Part shown: piece by piece, positions 63,028-64,000 of the stretch
How the letters are laid out: every line of letters starts with the position of its first letter
Numbering within the stretch: position 1 is the first letter of the stretch
Assembly: GCA_963736355.1 (NCBI GenBank)
Contig: CAVTOO010000002.1
Location: 434,001 to 498,000, forward strand
DNA length: 64,000 bases
Direction of reading: 5' to 3'
Source: CAVTOO01 sp963736355
GTDB taxonomy: Bacteria > Pseudomonadota > Alphaproteobacteria > Rhizobiales > Xanthobacteraceae
Made by a program: the position numbers and the translations under genes
Notes under the pieces: model-generated
What the model was told of the DNA's origin: nothing
Seen by the model: the letters and a program-made list of their open reading frames with translations, nothing else
Database searches by the model: none

Positions 63028-63555
63028 TCAAAAAGGTTTTGCTTTAATGAGCTTCTGCGTCAGCAGAACGGCGACCGAATACCCGGCCGTGAACACCGAC
63101 GAGATCGCCGCCGTCGTCACCGGCACGACGTCTTCGGGGCTATCGACGCGTTCGCAGATCACGCCCATGGCCTTCAGCGTCGGCTCGACCGCCTGACCCA
63201 TCGGATATTGCCAGGCGTTGCCCTCGCCGTGATCCCCGCGCATCGAGACGATCATCAGCATGGGGAATGCGCCGCCCTTGGACAGCGACAGCATGTTGAT
63301 GCAGTTGCCGACGCCGCTCGATTGCATCAGCAGCACGCCGCGCGCGCCGCCGAGATCGGAGCCCGCCAGCATGGCGATGCCCTCCTCTTCTGTCGTCAGC
63401 GCGACAGACGAGACACCGGGGTCGGCCAGCGACAGCGCAATCAGGCGCGCGTGACCGGCATCCGGGACGTGCGAGAATTGGGTGACATTGTGTTTGCGCA
63501 GCAAGGCATAGAGATCATCCTGCCAGCCCGTCTTCGAGTCCGCTGCCGCGGCCAT
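63028..63555 (-). CDS. Pyrimidine-binding subunit of the two-subunit thiamine-diphosphate decarboxylase (alpha)
   Basis: An intact 175-residue protein corresponding to the N-terminal domain of ThDP enzymes. The catalytic Glu region is ALTTEEEGIAMLAGSDLGGA, followed by GVLLMQSSGVGNCINMLSLS and MLMIVSMRGDHGEGNAWQYP. Together with the beta-type gene it makes up a complete ThDP decarboxylase split in two, as in sulfopyruvate decarboxylase ComD/ComE. It is likely transcribed from 63556-63821, ahead of the beta gene. Confidence 0.85.
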   Translation of the reverse strand: MAAAADSKTGWQDDLYALLRKHNVTQFSHVPDAGHARLIALSLADPGVSSVALTTEEEGIAMLAGSDLGGARGVLLMQSSGVGNCINMLSLSKGGAFPMLMIVSMRGDHGEGNAWQYPMGQAVEPTLKAMGVICERVDSPEDVVPVTTAAISSVFTAGYSVAVLLTQKLIKAKPF

Positions 63556-63821
63556 GTGTTCCCTGCCTTGATTGTTGTTTTAAATTGTTGGGACGCACGA
63601 TATCCGCGACCCCCGCCCTGTCAAGTTGAACACCGTATGTTTTTCGATTTTGAGCGAGAAAACCTTGCGAAATAAAGGTCCGTTTTAAAAATATCCGACT
63701 GATTCTCGGATTTTCCGAGCTGCCCAAATCATAACCATCACGAGGTTGTCGGGAATTCCTTTAACGGCGGTCAACCACGCGGGCCAAATCGCGTTGCCGC
63801 GTCGCGCGGGCTGCGTGTGAG

Positions 63822-64000
63822 ATGCCGCGCATGAAAGCATCTCTCGCGGAACACGACGTCAATCACGAACTGCTCGGCACCTGCTCGCTGTGCGGGTATC
63901 GCGGCATTTTCGGCTTCGAGAACCGCCAGTCCGTGCGCAGCGACTATATCTGCGCGTCCTGCGGCGCCGATCTGCGCCACCGCGACCTCGCCGCTGTGAT
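63822..64000 (+). CDS. Protein with two N-terminal CxxC motifs, partial
   Basis: An open frame begins MPRMKASLAEHDVNHELLGT and runs past the window end. Two CxxC pairs (CSLCG at about residue 22 and CASCG at about 48) are spaced as in a zinc ribbon. Such a ribbon at the N-terminus is often found in SAM-dependent methyltransferases or glycosyl-transfer enzymes of Hyphomicrobiales, but with 59 residues visible I cannot assign a function. A second ATG nine bases later is possible. Confidence 0.6.
   Translation, partial: MPRMKASLAEHDVNHELLGTCSLCGYRGIFGFENRQSVRSDYICASCGADLRHRDLAAV

Overview
The window is high-GC DNA from an alphaproteobacterium, most likely Hyphomicrobiales (Rhizobiales) near Bradyrhizobium/Rhodopseudomonas/Xanthobacteraceae. 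This rests on three things: the F1-only ATP synthase operon (atpHAGDC, without F0 genes), the riboswitch-led thiOSGEC operon, and four families of intergenic palindromes that I recognise from that group. I see no rRNA, tRNA, insertion sequence, prophage or CRISPR array.

Layout. 0-2.5 kb: 3' end of argJ, a tandem array of four small secreted paralogs on the minus strand, then mutT. 2.6-8 kb: F1 ATP synthase operon on the minus strand, with an ohr-type peroxidase gene embedded between atpG and atpD. 8-14 kb: SulP transporter, RlpA, PriA and a XerC-type recombinase. 14-25.9 kb: cysteine synthase fused to a glutaredoxin domain, ABC exporter, SGNH/MBOAT acyl-transfer pair, and envelope genes (extensin-like protein, L,D-transpeptidase, lytic transglycosylase) among small conserved proteins. 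25.9-30.6 kb: TPP riboswitch and thiO-thiS-thiG-thiE-thiC. 30.6-40.7 kb: DNA glycosylase, Nudix hydrolase, paired glycine-zipper proteins, MltB-type transglycosylase, YqhA, EttA, a second L,D-transpeptidase and a sulfurtransferase. 41-54 kb: three binding-protein-dependent import systems in a row (DppABCDF-like, TAXI-TRAP, TctCBA). 54-63.6 kb: a candidate catabolic cluster with a DUF1932-type dehydrogenase, a Liv-type ABC importer with a fused LivHM permease, a GMC oxidoreductase and a two-subunit thiamine-diphosphate decarboxylase-like enzyme. The window ends inside a gene with two CxxC motifs.

Reading frames. About half of the genes, including essential ones (atpA, atpD, atpC, thiC, ettA), are broken by single-base insertions or deletions, while neighbours (atpG, atpH, priA, livHM, thiE) are intact. 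I treat these as sequence errors and give the full span of the reconstructed gene. At nearly every junction I resolved by eye, the extra or missing base can be placed between two codons of the reconstructed protein. That is odd for random sequencing error and is reported as a finding.

The points most worth a second look are the ohr gene inside the ATP synthase operon, the four-gene secreted array, the 54-63.6 kb cluster, a GMC oxidoreductase whose C-terminus is supplied by an intergenic repeat, and the codon-boundary indels.
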